Below the pieces are notes generated by a model. It was given only the letters and a program-made list of their open reading frames with translations. It made no database searches and was not told where the DNA came from. This document shows, piece by piece, positions 44,439 through 52,316 of a stretch of 64,000 nt of DNA (position 1 is its first letter; every line of letters begins with the position of its first letter). The DNA lies in assembly GCA_964349045.1 (NCBI GenBank), contig CAYGFI010000004.1, forward strand, positions 24,444 through 88,443, written 5' to 3'. The DNA is from JACJXF01 sp964349045. Its GTDB lineage: Bacteria > Bacteroidota > Bacteroidia > Bacteroidales > GCA-2748055. The translations under genes and the position numbers were made by a program.

Positions 44439-44924
44439 TTATAAAACTTTTTCAGGGCTTCCAATGTAATTTTTGAGAAAGACCCTTCCCCTATAAATGT
44501 AAACCTTTACCTGAGATTCCGAGAGGCCTGTTATTTCCGCGATTTCCTCATAAGAGTATCCTTCGTAATCACGAAGGAGGATCACCGATCTCTGTGCTTC
44601 AGGTAAAAGCCTGATTGCCCTATGGAGTATTTCATTCAGGTCGGAATACTGATTGTCGTGTGCAAGATTTTCAAACCTGACTTCGTCAAAATCTGCCTGT
44701 TTGCTTTCTTTGCGGATCATATCAATCATGGTATGATATGCTGTTGAAAAAAGATAGGATTTAACTTTTGCAGCCTCAACTGTTTCATATTTAATCCAGC
44801 ATTTTTCGAATGTATCCTGAACGACATCGCGGGCTTTTTCCTGATCTTTAATGTTTTTAAGGATAAACCTGTAAATCCCGTTGGAATATTCTTCTACAGC
44901 TTTGTTATAATCTTTAACTGTCAT
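44439..44924 (-). CDS. ECF-family RNA polymerase sigma factor
   Basis: 161 residues. Region 2 is in KDQEKARDVVQDTFEKCWIKYE and VKSYLFSTAYHTMIDMIRK; region 4 is in LLPEAQRSVILLRDYEGYSYEEIAEITGLSESQVKVYIYRGR read in pieces. ECF sigmas switch on envelope or stress genes. It lies directly upstream of a membrane anti-sigma gene and carries its own GTAAC-N16-CGTC promoter, suggesting autoregulation. The same promoter motif before the 42216 outer-membrane protein suggests that the latter is part of the regulon. Confidence 0.92.
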   Translation of the reverse strand: MTVKDYNKAVEEYSNGIYRFILKNIKDQEKARDVVQDTFEKCWIKYETVEAAKVKSYLFSTAYHTMIDMIRKESKQADFDEVRFENLAHDNQYSDLNEILHRAIRLLPEAQRSVILLRDYEGYSYEEIAEITGLSESQVKVYIYRGRVFLKNYIGSPEKVL

Positions 44925-44950
44925 TTTTTAGTCCGCTTTCCTGTGCATAT

Positions 44951-44975
44951 GACGAAATAGTTGACCGAAAGTTAC
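44951..44975 (-). promoter_or_regulatory. Putative autoregulated ECF sigma promoter (GTAAC-N16-CGTC)
   Basis: On the minus strand GTAAC (44975-44971) and CGTC (44954-44951) have a 16-bp spacer and lie 27 bp before the sigma gene start. A similar pair precedes the gene at 42216-43154. The overlapping TAACTTTC also resembles the housekeeping -7 element, with one mismatch. Confidence 0.55.
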
Positions 44976-45124
44976 AAACTTGTGTGAAGAAAATGAAAAA
45001 AAGAGAAAAGCCTCTTTATCTGTTTTGCATCAGGATAAGAGATTTTTTCAAATTTACTCTTTTAAACTTAAACCCTGGCTGAGAGACTTTTTCTCTATTT
45101 GCCCCTCTAAAATTCCCTGAGGGC

Positions 45125-45250
45125 CTCCGCAGAGTAGCTTCAGCGCTCGCGGAAAGCTTCGGCGACACGTGGAGTGCCTCCGCTGAAGCTTCGGCAACTC
45201 GAGGAGGGAGAGACGTTTTCCTGACATAGTAAGAATGACATAGTAAGAAT
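45125..45250. repeat. GC-rich inverted repeat and 14-bp tandem repeat in the sigma/TetR gap
   Basis: The divergent gap 44925-45322 holds a GC-rich island. AGCTTCAGCG (45136-45145) and CGCTGAAGCT (45181-45190) form a perfect 10-bp stem with a 35-nt loop, and the loop and flank also carry near copies of AAGCTTCGGCGAC. Just after it, GACATAGTAAGAAT occurs twice in tandem (45223-45236 and 45237-45250). The base composition is far from the AT-rich surroundings, as expected for a dispersed intergenic repeat. A 90-codon frame across it looks non-coding. Confidence 0.6.
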
Positions 45251-45293
45251 TCTGAGATAATAATTTGCAAGTAATTATTGAAATACATATTTT

Positions 45294-45311
45294 TGACCGG
45301 TCAGTCAGTCA
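45294..45311. promoter_or_regulatory. TetR-type operator TGACCGGTCAGTCAGTCA
   Basis: The site contains a perfect 10-bp palindrome TGACCGGTCA (45294-45303) followed by GTCAGTCA, a pattern common for TetR-family operators. It ends 11 bp before the TetR start codon at 45323 and would control the whole downstream operon. Confidence 0.6.
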
Positions 45312-45322
45312 TAAATTTTTTA

Positions 45323-45904
45323 ATGGCCCCACGAACGAAAATACAGAATGAGGAGATTCGGGAAAACCGGAGGCAGATCATTTTATTATCGGCGCTTGAG
45401 TTGTTTTCCAGGGAGGGATATCACAGAACTTCGATTGAGAGCATTGCTAAAAAGGCAGGCATTTCGAAAGGTCTTGTTTATAATTACTTTCAAAGTAAAG
45501 AAGAATTACTGAAGGACCTTATTTTGCATGGATTAAAAGACATGGAGCAGTATTTACAGATCCCTCAGGATACAAAATTCATAAAGGAAGGGATGCAAAA
45601 CCTTATTGATAATGTTTTCGAAATGTTTCTTACGAACCAAGAGTTCTGGAAATTGTACTCTTCTATTATTGTCCAGCCCGATGTTTTGGAGGTGGTTTCG
45701 GGTGAAATCAAGGTAATGGTTCTGTCGCAGCTGAATACTTTGGAAGAATTTATACGAAAAACCGGGAGTAAAACACCGCGGGAAGACGCATATCTCCTGG
45801 GAGCTATATTTGATGGGATATCGCTGAACTATCTCTTTAATCCGGACGGTTATCCAATAGAAAGTATTAAAAAAAGGATCAAGGATATTTTTCTTAACAA
45901 ATAA
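45323..45904 (+). CDS. TetR family transcriptional regulator of the downstream Lol-like operon
   Basis: 193 residues from ATG 45323 (MAPRTKIQNEEIRENRR); an in-frame ATG at 45278 lies upstream of the operator-like palindrome and was not chosen. The helix-turn-helix is RQIILLSALELFSREGYHRTSIESIAKKAGISKGLVYNYFQSKEEL read in pieces, followed by a helical ligand-binding part. It probably represses its own promoter at the site 45294-45311. The next gene starts 4 bp after its stop, so regulator and transport genes form one transcript. Confidence 0.9.
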   Translation: MAPRTKIQNEEIRENRRQIILLSALELFSREGYHRTSIESIAKKAGISKGLVYNYFQSKEELLKDLILHGLKDMEQYLQIPQDTKFIKEGMQNLIDNVFEMFLTNQEFWKLYSSIIVQPDVLEVVSGEIKVMVLSQLNTLEEFIRKTGSKTPREDAYLLGAIFDGISLNYLFNPDGYPIESIKKRIKDIFLNK

Positions 45905-45908
45905 AGAA

Positions 45909-46673
45909 ATGGTAAGAAATAAGGTTGTAAAAGTCATTGTATTATCAATCACATTACTGGTAGTAGAAATATCTTTCCTGAAGGCTCAGGATGCCAGGGA
46001 GATTGTTAAAAAGGCTTATGATCTGATGCAGGGCCAATCGAGCTATTCAGAAATGACCATGACGATTCACCGGCCCAAATGGGACCGGACAATTGGATTT
46101 AAGTCATGGATGAAAGGTAATGACTATGCACTGATTTATATTACAGAGCCTGCAAAGGAGAAAGGACAGGTGTTTTTAAAACGAAAGACTGAGATGTGGA
46201 ACTGGGTTCCTTCGGTAGACAGAATGATTAAACTTCCCCCTTCAATGATGATGCAGTCCTGGATGGGATCAGACATAACAAACGATGATCTTGTAAACGA
46301 GTCATCAATAGTCGATGATTATAAACAGACCCTTATTGGAAATGAATCCTTTGAAGGTTCAGCCTGTTATAAAATCGAATTAATACCAGACGAGAATGCT
46401 CCGGTAGTCTGGGGAAAAATTATCAGTTGGATATCGATAAACGACTATATTACCTTTAAGAACGAGTACTATAATGAAGATGGAGAGCTGGTAAACATTG
46501 AAACCATGTCGAGGATACAGGATTTCGGTAACCGAAGAATACCCGGCTATTTTGAGATCAGACCCGTTGACAAAGAAGATCAAAGTACTGTAATGGAGAT
46601 AAAGGATATAAGGTTTAACGAAAAGATTGAAGATGGTTTTTTTTCAATTCAGAATATGAAATCGGTCCGATAA
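45909..46673 (+). CDS. LolA-like outer membrane lipoprotein-sorting protein (TP_0789 type)
   Basis: 254 residues. A signal peptide (VKVIVLSITLLVVEISFLKAQ) is followed by an open-barrel fold: DAREIVKKAYDLMQGQSSYSEMTMTI, then KSWMKGNDYALIYITEPAKEKGQVFLK, MWNWVPSVDRMIKLPPSMM and DLVNESSIVDDYKQTLIG. This is the pattern of the TP_0789/DUF1329-related branch of LolA-like periplasmic carriers, which hold lipid chains. It starts 4 bp after the TetR gene and precedes two FtsX permeases and an ATPase, so it is the likely periplasmic carrier for lipids released by that transporter. Confidence 0.88.
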   Translation: MVRNKVVKVIVLSITLLVVEISFLKAQDAREIVKKAYDLMQGQSSYSEMTMTIHRPKWDRTIGFKSWMKGNDYALIYITEPAKEKGQVFLKRKTEMWNWVPSVDRMIKLPPSMMMQSWMGSDITNDDLVNESSIVDDYKQTLIGNESFEGSACYKIELIPDENAPVVWGKIISWISINDYITFKNEYYNEDGELVNIETMSRIQDFGNRRIPGYFEIRPVDKEDQSTVMEIKDIRFNEKIEDGFFSIQNMKSVR

Positions 46674-46686
46674 GAAATTAAAAAAG

Positions 46687-47904
46687 ATGAGAAATTACAT
46701 CATAGCCTGGCGGAATTTATGGAGGAACAAGAGGCGCACCCTGATAACTCTTTCATCGATATTTTTCGGAGTATTGCTAGCAATTCTTATGAGATCGATG
46801 CAGGAAGGATCTTATATCAACATGATCAATAATGTGGTTAAGTTTTACTCAGGGTTCATTCAAATCCATGACAAGGATTTCTGGGAAAATAAAACCTTGT
46901 ATTATGCTTTTCAACCTTCTGATTCCCTGAATGAATCGGTCAGACAAACTGAAGGTGTTATATTAATGACAAACAGGCTAGAGTCATTCGCCCTTATAGC
47001 CTCCGGAGAAAACACCCAATCGGCTGTGGTTGTCGGGATAGAGCCAAACCATGAGAACCAGATAACTTCTCTTTCAAAATGGCTTGTCAGTGGTAACTAT
47101 CTTGTTTCCGGAAGCAGAGGCGCATTACTGGCCCAGGAATTAGCTGCCAATCTTCATGCAGATGTCGGTGATACTATTGTTTTACTAAGCCAGGGATATT
47201 ACGGAAGTAATGAGGCCCAAAGGTTTGTAATTGAGGGAATATTAAGCTTTCCTTCCCCCGAATTAAACAAAAAATTCTGCTATCTTGATTTAGGAACCGC
47301 ACAGGAATTTTATTCCGCTGAAGGAATGATTACATCCATGGTTTTAATGGTTCCGGACTATTCGGATGTTAATCAAGTTCTGACAACAATCAGGAATGAC
47401 TTAGATCCCTCATACGCAGCCATAAGCTGGGATGAGATGCAGCCAGAAATGGTTCAGATGATCCGGGGTGATCGCGCAGGTGGACTTGTGATGATAATAA
47501 TTTTGTACATAATTATCGCTTTTGGAATACTGGGAACCATAATTATGATGATAGCTGAACGAAAAAAGGAACTTGCAATAATGGTAGCAGTAGGAATGCA
47601 GAAAAACAAGCTTGGAGGGATCCTTTTCATGGAAACATTATATATTGGATTAATCGGAGTTTTATCAGGAATTATTGTCAGTATCCCGATTGTCATTATC
47701 ATGGTCTATAACCCAATTCCTCTTACCGGGGCAGCAGCCCAGACGATGCAGGATATGGGAATTGAACCCCTGATGTTTTTCTCAGGAGCGCCGGACATAT
47801 TTATTAATCAAATGATTACGGTATTCGCAATTACTTGCCTGGTATCCATTTACCCTTTTCTGTCTGCTCTTAGTCTGAATGTTATAAAATGGATGAGAGG
47901 GTAA
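46687..47904 (+). CDS. FtsX/LolE-family ABC transporter permease (first)
   Basis: 405 residues. The pattern is IAWRNLWRNKRRTLITLSSIFFGVLLAIL at the start, a large periplasmic domain (about 45-265), and three C-terminal helices (IIILYIIIAFGILGTIIMMIAERKKELAIMVAVGM; GIIVSIPIVIIMV; ITVFAITCLVSIYPFLSAL). These type VII permeases do not move substrate through the membrane; they extract lipoproteins or lipids, or push periplasmic partners. With the second permease it would form a LolCE-like pair. Confidence 0.92.
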   Translation: MRNYIIAWRNLWRNKRRTLITLSSIFFGVLLAILMRSMQEGSYINMINNVVKFYSGFIQIHDKDFWENKTLYYAFQPSDSLNESVRQTEGVILMTNRLESFALIASGENTQSAVVVGIEPNHENQITSLSKWLVSGNYLVSGSRGALLAQELAANLHADVGDTIVLLSQGYYGSNEAQRFVIEGILSFPSPELNKKFCYLDLGTAQEFYSAEGMITSMVLMVPDYSDVNQVLTTIRNDLDPSYAAISWDEMQPEMVQMIRGDRAGGLVMIIILYIIIAFGILGTIIMMIAERKKELAIMVAVGMQKNKLGGILFMETLYIGLIGVLSGIIVSIPIVIIMVYNPIPLTGAAAQTMQDMGIEPLMFFSGAPDIFINQMITVFAITCLVSIYPFLSALSLNVIKWMRG

Positions 47905-47937
47905 AGAAAATTTAAACATTAACCCAAAAATAAGAAT

Positions 47938-49164
47938 ATGATCTGGATTGTTTCATGGCGGAATGTCTGGCGAAATAAGCTCAGGAGCAGCGTAATAATA
48001 GTTGCTGTGTGCCTGGGCGTTTTTGCCGGGGTATTTACAATGGCCTTTTACAGAGGTATGGCTAATCAAAGGTTAAAATCGGCCATTAAAACAGAAGTTT
48101 CTCATATTCAGATCCACGCTCCGGAATTCATGAAAGTGAACGAAGTAGATAATTTTATTGATTCAGCCGATGCACGGCTCAAGTTTATCCGGGGGCAAAA
48201 TGGTGTTGAAGCTGCCAGTAAAAGACTTATCGTCAATGCCATTATTAATTCAGCGGAAATAGGAAGTGGAGTCAGACTTTTTGGTGTTGTACCTGAAAAC
48301 GAGTCAGAGGTAACCGATATCAAAGCGCGTCTGACAGAAGGAAACTACCTGGAAGATATTAAACGTGGAAGACCCATACTGATTGGTAAAAAGTTATCCG
48401 AAAAGCTAAGTATTAAAATAGGGTCAAAATTGGTTATTGGTATGCTCGATTTACACGGGCAACCTGTTTACAACCAGTTCCGGGTAGGTGGGATATTTCA
48501 CACATCGAGTAATGTTTATGATGAAACAAATGTCTTTATTGATTACTATGATCTGCTTTCAATGGCAGGATTACCGGAAGGTTCTGCTCATGAATTAGCT
48601 GTTTACATGGGAAACACCGAAGACAGTTTTCCCCTCGCTCATCTCTTAAAAACAAGATATCCTTATCTGGATATAAGTGAATGGAATCAAATCCTGCCTG
48701 AGCTTGGGTATCTTACAGAAACAATGGACCTGTATATGTATATATTTATTATTATAATTCTTTTAGCGCTGGGATTTGGAATTGTCAATACTATGCTAAT
48801 GGTTGTTCTTGAACGAATACATGAACTTGGGATGCTTATGGCGGTAGGAATGAATAAGATAAGAATATTCCGGATGATTATGCTTGAAACTGTTTTTCTT
48901 TCCCTTACCGGAGGTATAATTGGAATAATATTGGGCATTATTGTATCAAAAATATACAGTACAAAGGGAATCGATCTTTCGGGATTATATGGAGAGGGAC
49001 TTGCCGCAATTGGCTATGATTCAATAATTTATACAGTTATACAGTTGAAAATGATCATTGGGGTTACCTTGCTTGTAATCCTAACCGGGATTTTATCGTC
49101 TGTATTTCCCGCTCTCAAGGCGCTTCGGCTTAACCCGGCCGAAGCGGTAAGAACGGATGTTTAA
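47938..49164 (+). CDS. FtsX/LolC-family ABC transporter permease (second)
   Basis: 408 residues with the same layout as its upstream partner: WIVSWRNVWRNKLRSSVIIVAVCLGVFAGVF, a periplasmic domain, and IIIILLALGFGIVNTMLMVVLERIHELGMLMAVGM. The two permeases share the four-helix plan but not strong sequence identity, as in LolC and LolE. It lies 33 bp after the first permease and 31 bp before the ATPase gene. Confidence 0.92.
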   Translation: MIWIVSWRNVWRNKLRSSVIIVAVCLGVFAGVFTMAFYRGMANQRLKSAIKTEVSHIQIHAPEFMKVNEVDNFIDSADARLKFIRGQNGVEAASKRLIVNAIINSAEIGSGVRLFGVVPENESEVTDIKARLTEGNYLEDIKRGRPILIGKKLSEKLSIKIGSKLVIGMLDLHGQPVYNQFRVGGIFHTSSNVYDETNVFIDYYDLLSMAGLPEGSAHELAVYMGNTEDSFPLAHLLKTRYPYLDISEWNQILPELGYLTETMDLYMYIFIIIILLALGFGIVNTMLMVVLERIHELGMLMAVGMNKIRIFRMIMLETVFLSLTGGIIGIILGIIVSKIYSTKGIDLSGLYGEGLAAIGYDSIIYTVIQLKMIIGVTLLVILTGILSSVFPALKALRLNPAEAVRTDV

Positions 49165-49195
49165 AAGGTAAAATATGTGTCTTAAAAAATGAAAA

Positions 49196-49891
49196 ATGAA
49201 AATAATAGAAGTTAAAAACCTGCATAAGGTTTACCATGAAACTGAAGTGGAAACAAGAGCTGTCAATGGAGTAAATCTTCAGTTCGAAGAAGGTGAATTC
49301 ACTGCAGTGGTTGGCCCTTCGGGTTCCGGTAAAACGACCTTGTTAAATATTATCGGTGGTTTGGATAAACCAACTGAAGGCGAAGTCTTAATCGACAATG
49401 TCCTGATTCATAACCTTAGCCCTTCAAAGCTGATTGATTTCAGGATGAAATATATAGGATTTGTATTCCAGTCCTATAATCTGATACCTGTTCTGACTGC
49501 CGGAGAGAATGTGGAATTCATTATGCACCTGCAGGGAAGGCCGAAGATAGAACGCCAAAAAAGAACAAAAGAATTGCTAGCCGCGGTAGGATTAAGCGAG
49601 AGGATAAACAGCCGACCGGGTAAACTTTCAGGGGGTCAACAACAAAGAGTTGCAGTTGCAAGAGCTCTTGCCTCGAAGCCCAGATTTGTCCTTGCTGATG
49701 AACCTACTGCAAACCTGGATTCCAAATCGACCGAAAACTTACTGGAGATTATGGAAACTTTGAACAGAGAGGAGAATGTGAGTTTTATATTCTCAACACA
49801 TGATGCTCGCGTGGTAAACAAAGCACGCAGGGTAATAACCATCGAGGATGGAAAGGTAATCAGCGATGAAGTTAAACCTGGTAATAAATGA
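49196..49891 (+). CDS. LolD/MacB-type ABC ATPase
   Basis: 231 residues. Walker A GPSGSGKTTLLN, Q loop FVFQSYNLIPVLTAGEN, signature LSGGQQQRVAVARAL and Walker B VLADEPTANLDS are complete. This family powers FtsX-type permeases by opening and closing their helices. It overlaps the next gene (outer-membrane protein) by 4 bp (ATGA), which ties the barrel closely to the transporter. Confidence 0.93.
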   Translation: MKIIEVKNLHKVYHETEVETRAVNGVNLQFEEGEFTAVVGPSGSGKTTLLNIIGGLDKPTEGEVLIDNVLIHNLSPSKLIDFRMKYIGFVFQSYNLIPVLTAGENVEFIMHLQGRPKIERQKRTKELLAAVGLSERINSRPGKLSGGQQQRVAVARALASKPRFVLADEPTANLDSKSTENLLEIMETLNREENVSFIFSTHDARVVNKARRVITIEDGKVISDEVKPGNK

Positions 49892-51072
49892 TAAAATTGC
49901 GCCTGATTCTTAATATATTATTCACATGTTTACTTTCAGCTGGTACACTTTCAGCACAGGAATCACAAAAAAAATATTCCGTTGATTCCTATATTTCTAA
50001 TTTACAATCGGTTATAATAGATAGCGTGAAAGGAAACTGGATTTCTGACAATTTGATACATAACCGGATCAATTTTTTTTGGTATCCGAATGAGCATTTT
50101 GCATTTTCCGCTCAACTGAGGAACCGGTTTATCTATGGAGAAAGTGTAAAATACAACCCGGGATTTGCCAGCTCTGCAAATAATGATAATGGATTTATGG
50201 ATCTTTCCATGAATCTGCTAAGTGAAAAATCATTTTTCTTAAATTCCACTTTCGACAGGCTTTTTTTAAAATATTCAAATGGGAGTTTTGTTACCACAAT
50301 TGGACGACAGCGCATAAACTGGGGACAAAATTATGTATGGAACCCGAATGATATATTTAATGTCCAGAATTTTTTCGACTTTGACTATGTTGAAAAACCG
50401 GGAAGTGATGCACTGCGAATCCAATATTACACCGGAGAAACATCTGCTGTTGAAATTGCAGTTAAAGTTGATCATTATCATAACATTACATCTGCAGCAT
50501 ATTATCGATTTAACAGATGGGGTTACGATTTCCAGGTTTTAGGCGGCCTGTTTGAGAGCGATGATTTTATCGCGGGAGCTGGGTTTGCGGGTCATATTAA
50601 ATCTGCCGGGTGTAACGGAGAAATTAGTTATTTCAGACCTATCGAGAATTTCCGGGATACAAGCTCAATTCTGATTTTTGGATTAGGTACAGACTATATT
50701 TTCAGCAATTCGATCTACCTGCAGGTGGAAGGATTATTTCAACATTCTGAAAAGAAAGGTTCTATCAATGATTTTTATTCGTGGTATACAGGAAACCTGA
50801 ATGTAAAGAAATTATCATTTACAGATTTATCGTTATATACAAACATTTCATATCCTTTCACACCCCTGATAAACGGGAGTGTTTCCTCCACATTTTTTCC
50901 AGAAATAAAAGGATATTTTGCAGGACCGAGTATGTCATATTCGGCTTCAGACAATATCGAATTAAGTGTGATTGCACAATATTTCAGTGGAATTCTTCCG
51001 GAGCCGATAAGTGGAACAGAGAAAAGAAACTCATTATTCCTGGGGTTTCTGAGGATCAGGGTTAGTATTTGA
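49888..51072 (+). CDS. Outer-membrane beta-barrel protein of the Lol-like operon (DUF1302-like)
   Basis: 394 residues. A signal peptide (NILFTCLLSAGTLSAQ) is followed by many alternating strands and a C-terminal aromatic-rich end (FLGFLRIRVSI). Barrel features include GRQRINWGQNYVW, NPNDIFNVQNF and YYTGETSAVEIAV, a layout like DUF1302-type outer-membrane proteins. The start overlaps the ATPase stop by 4 bp, so coupling is strong. In Proteobacteria, DUF1302 barrels pair with DUF1329 (LolA-fold) proteins and RND exporters in lipid or sterol pathways; here the energy source would be an ABC transporter. The substrate is unknown. Confidence 0.8.
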   Translation: MIKLRLILNILFTCLLSAGTLSAQESQKKYSVDSYISNLQSVIIDSVKGNWISDNLIHNRINFFWYPNEHFAFSAQLRNRFIYGESVKYNPGFASSANNDNGFMDLSMNLLSEKSFFLNSTFDRLFLKYSNGSFVTTIGRQRINWGQNYVWNPNDIFNVQNFFDFDYVEKPGSDALRIQYYTGETSAVEIAVKVDHYHNITSAAYYRFNRWGYDFQVLGGLFESDDFIAGAGFAGHIKSAGCNGEISYFRPIENFRDTSSILIFGLGTDYIFSNSIYLQVEGLFQHSEKKGSINDFYSWYTGNLNVKKLSFTDLSLYTNISYPFTPLINGSVSSTFFPEIKGYFAGPSMSYSASDNIELSVIAQYFSGILPEPISGTEKRNSLFLGFLRIRVSI

Positions 51073-51321
51073 GGAACCAGGATTAAAACCATAATAATAA
51101 AACCATTGGTATATTTTGAATATCCAGCGATGAAACATGTATACTGGCAATGGGCAGAAGATAAGATCCCCATACAGAATTATATTGCATGGATTTTTAT
51201 AAGTCTGATATTTAGCAGTATACTGGCTTTATTAAAAGTAAGAGTTGAAAGCAAAATTGTGAAAGTATATTTTTTGGTGCAATTGGGGTTTTTTGTTTTG
51301 CTAAGGGCGATAAAACCATGA
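51073..51321 (+). pseudogene. Probable C-terminal remnant of a carotenoid biosynthesis membrane protein (DUF422/CruF-like)
   Basis: A short frame, directly continuing in the frame of the preceding gene after its stop codon, encodes about 82 residues. From the first in-frame ATG at 51121, or from GTA/TTG codons just upstream, it reads YFEYPAMKHVYWQWAEDKIP, then IQNYIAWIFISLIFSSILALL, then a second hydrophobic segment ending LLRAIKP. This resembles the C-terminal third of DUF422 carotenoid biosynthesis proteins (about 210-220 residues), whose last segments read YWxWxxxxIPxQNYxxWF. The N-terminal two thirds are absent. It may be a decayed gene or a real small protein. Confidence 0.5.
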
Positions 51322-51418
51322 TGGACCTCACAAATTTGTCTTATAACGTGTTTTGAAAACAATTCGAAGGGTTGTGAATGAATATTTATATTTCGGGGGA
51401 GAGTGTCAAATATTTTTA

Positions 51419-51426
51419 TAAATTTG
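51419..51426 (+). promoter_or_regulatory. Putative -7 promoter element TAAATTTG before dtd
   Basis: Exact TAnnTTTG match 21 bp before the ATG at 51448; the transcript would start close to the gene and run through dtd, the pyrophosphohydrolase and deoC. Confidence 0.45.
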
Positions 51427-51447
51427 CTGTCCATTTAAATAATGGGT

Positions 51448-51900
51448 ATGCGTGCAGTAATTCAAAGAGTTTCAAAGGCTTCTGTAAAATGTTCCAGTGG
51501 ACACTATGATGAGCTGGATACCGGAATGCTGGTATTTTTAGGGATTGAGGAATTGGATGAAAGGGAAGATATCGAATGGTTAAGCGGAAAAATATGTCGC
51601 TTACGTATTTTTGATGATAAGAAGGGAGTAATGAACCTTGATGTTAATGAAGTTGGCGGAGAAATAATGGTAATTTCGCAGTTTACACTTCATGCCGGCA
51701 CGCGAAAAGGTAACCGTCCATCGTATATTAAGGCTGCTCCGCCTAATATTTCTGAGCCTATGTATAGGGCGTTTTTAGAACAACTGGAAAAAGACAGCAG
51801 GGGGAGGGTAAAAAGAGGTGTTTTTGGTGATAAAATGGAAGTTATGTTGATAAATGAGGGTCCGGTTACTATTTTGATTGATACGAAAAATAAGGAGTAA
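51448..51900 (+). CDS. dtd: D-aminoacyl-tRNA deacylase
   Basis: 150 residues from ATG 51448 (MRAVIQRVSKASV, the family start; an ATG 6 bp upstream adds two residues). DTD removes D-amino acids and glycine wrongly attached to tRNAs. The two active-site motifs are present: SQFTLHAGTRKGNRPSY (SQxTL) and NEGPVTI (NxGPxT). It opens a three-gene run with a nucleotide pyrophosphohydrolase and deoC, a common order in Bacteroidota. Confidence 0.95.
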   Translation: MRAVIQRVSKASVKCSSGHYDELDTGMLVFLGIEELDEREDIEWLSGKICRLRIFDDKKGVMNLDVNEVGGEIMVISQFTLHAGTRKGNRPSYIKAAPPNISEPMYRAFLEQLEKDSRGRVKRGVFGDKMEVMLINEGPVTILIDTKNKE

Positions 51901-51959
51901 TTTTCAATTTGAAAATTAATTAATATCGATCTTGAAAAATTAATCAACTCCTTGTAAAT

Positions 51960-52286
51960 ATGACAATTGACAAAGCACAGAGGCTTGTGGATCAGTGGAT
52001 TCAAAAATATGGGGTCAGGTATTTCAATGAGCTTACCAATATGGCTATTTTGACTGAGGAGGTTGGTGAGGTCGCGAGGATCATAGCCAGAACATATGGA
52101 GATCAATCCTTTAAAGCCGGTGAGCCGGTGCAGGAACTATCAGATGAGTTAGCTGATGTTTTGTTCGTTGTGATTTGTTTAGCAAATCAAACCGGTGTTA
52201 ATTTGTCTGAAGCTCTGGCAAGGAATTTGCAGAAAAAAACCTCTCGTGATAATTCGAGACACAAGGAAAATAAAAAATTACAATAA
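51960..52286 (+). CDS. MazG-like nucleotide pyrophosphohydrolase
   Basis: 108 residues, a single MazG-type domain. Metal-binding Glu residues are in LTEEVGEVARI and the second acidic helix is in ELSDELADVLFVVICLANQTG. Such enzymes hydrolyse non-canonical or excess nucleoside triphosphates to monophosphates. It lies 59 bp after dtd and 30 bp before deoC on the same strand. The substrate is not clear. Confidence 0.88.
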   Translation: MTIDKAQRLVDQWIQKYGVRYFNELTNMAILTEEVGEVARIIARTYGDQSFKAGEPVQELSDELADVLFVVICLANQTGVNLSEALARNLQKKTSRDNSRHKENKKLQ

Positions 52287-52316
52287 TTTTTAAAGATAAT
52301 CCGAACAAATAATAAA

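Noticed and set aside
45016..45288. 90-codon open frame on the minus strand
   Set aside because: It crosses the GC-rich repeat island and the 14-bp tandem repeat, overlaps the TetR promoter region, and its translation is low in complexity.
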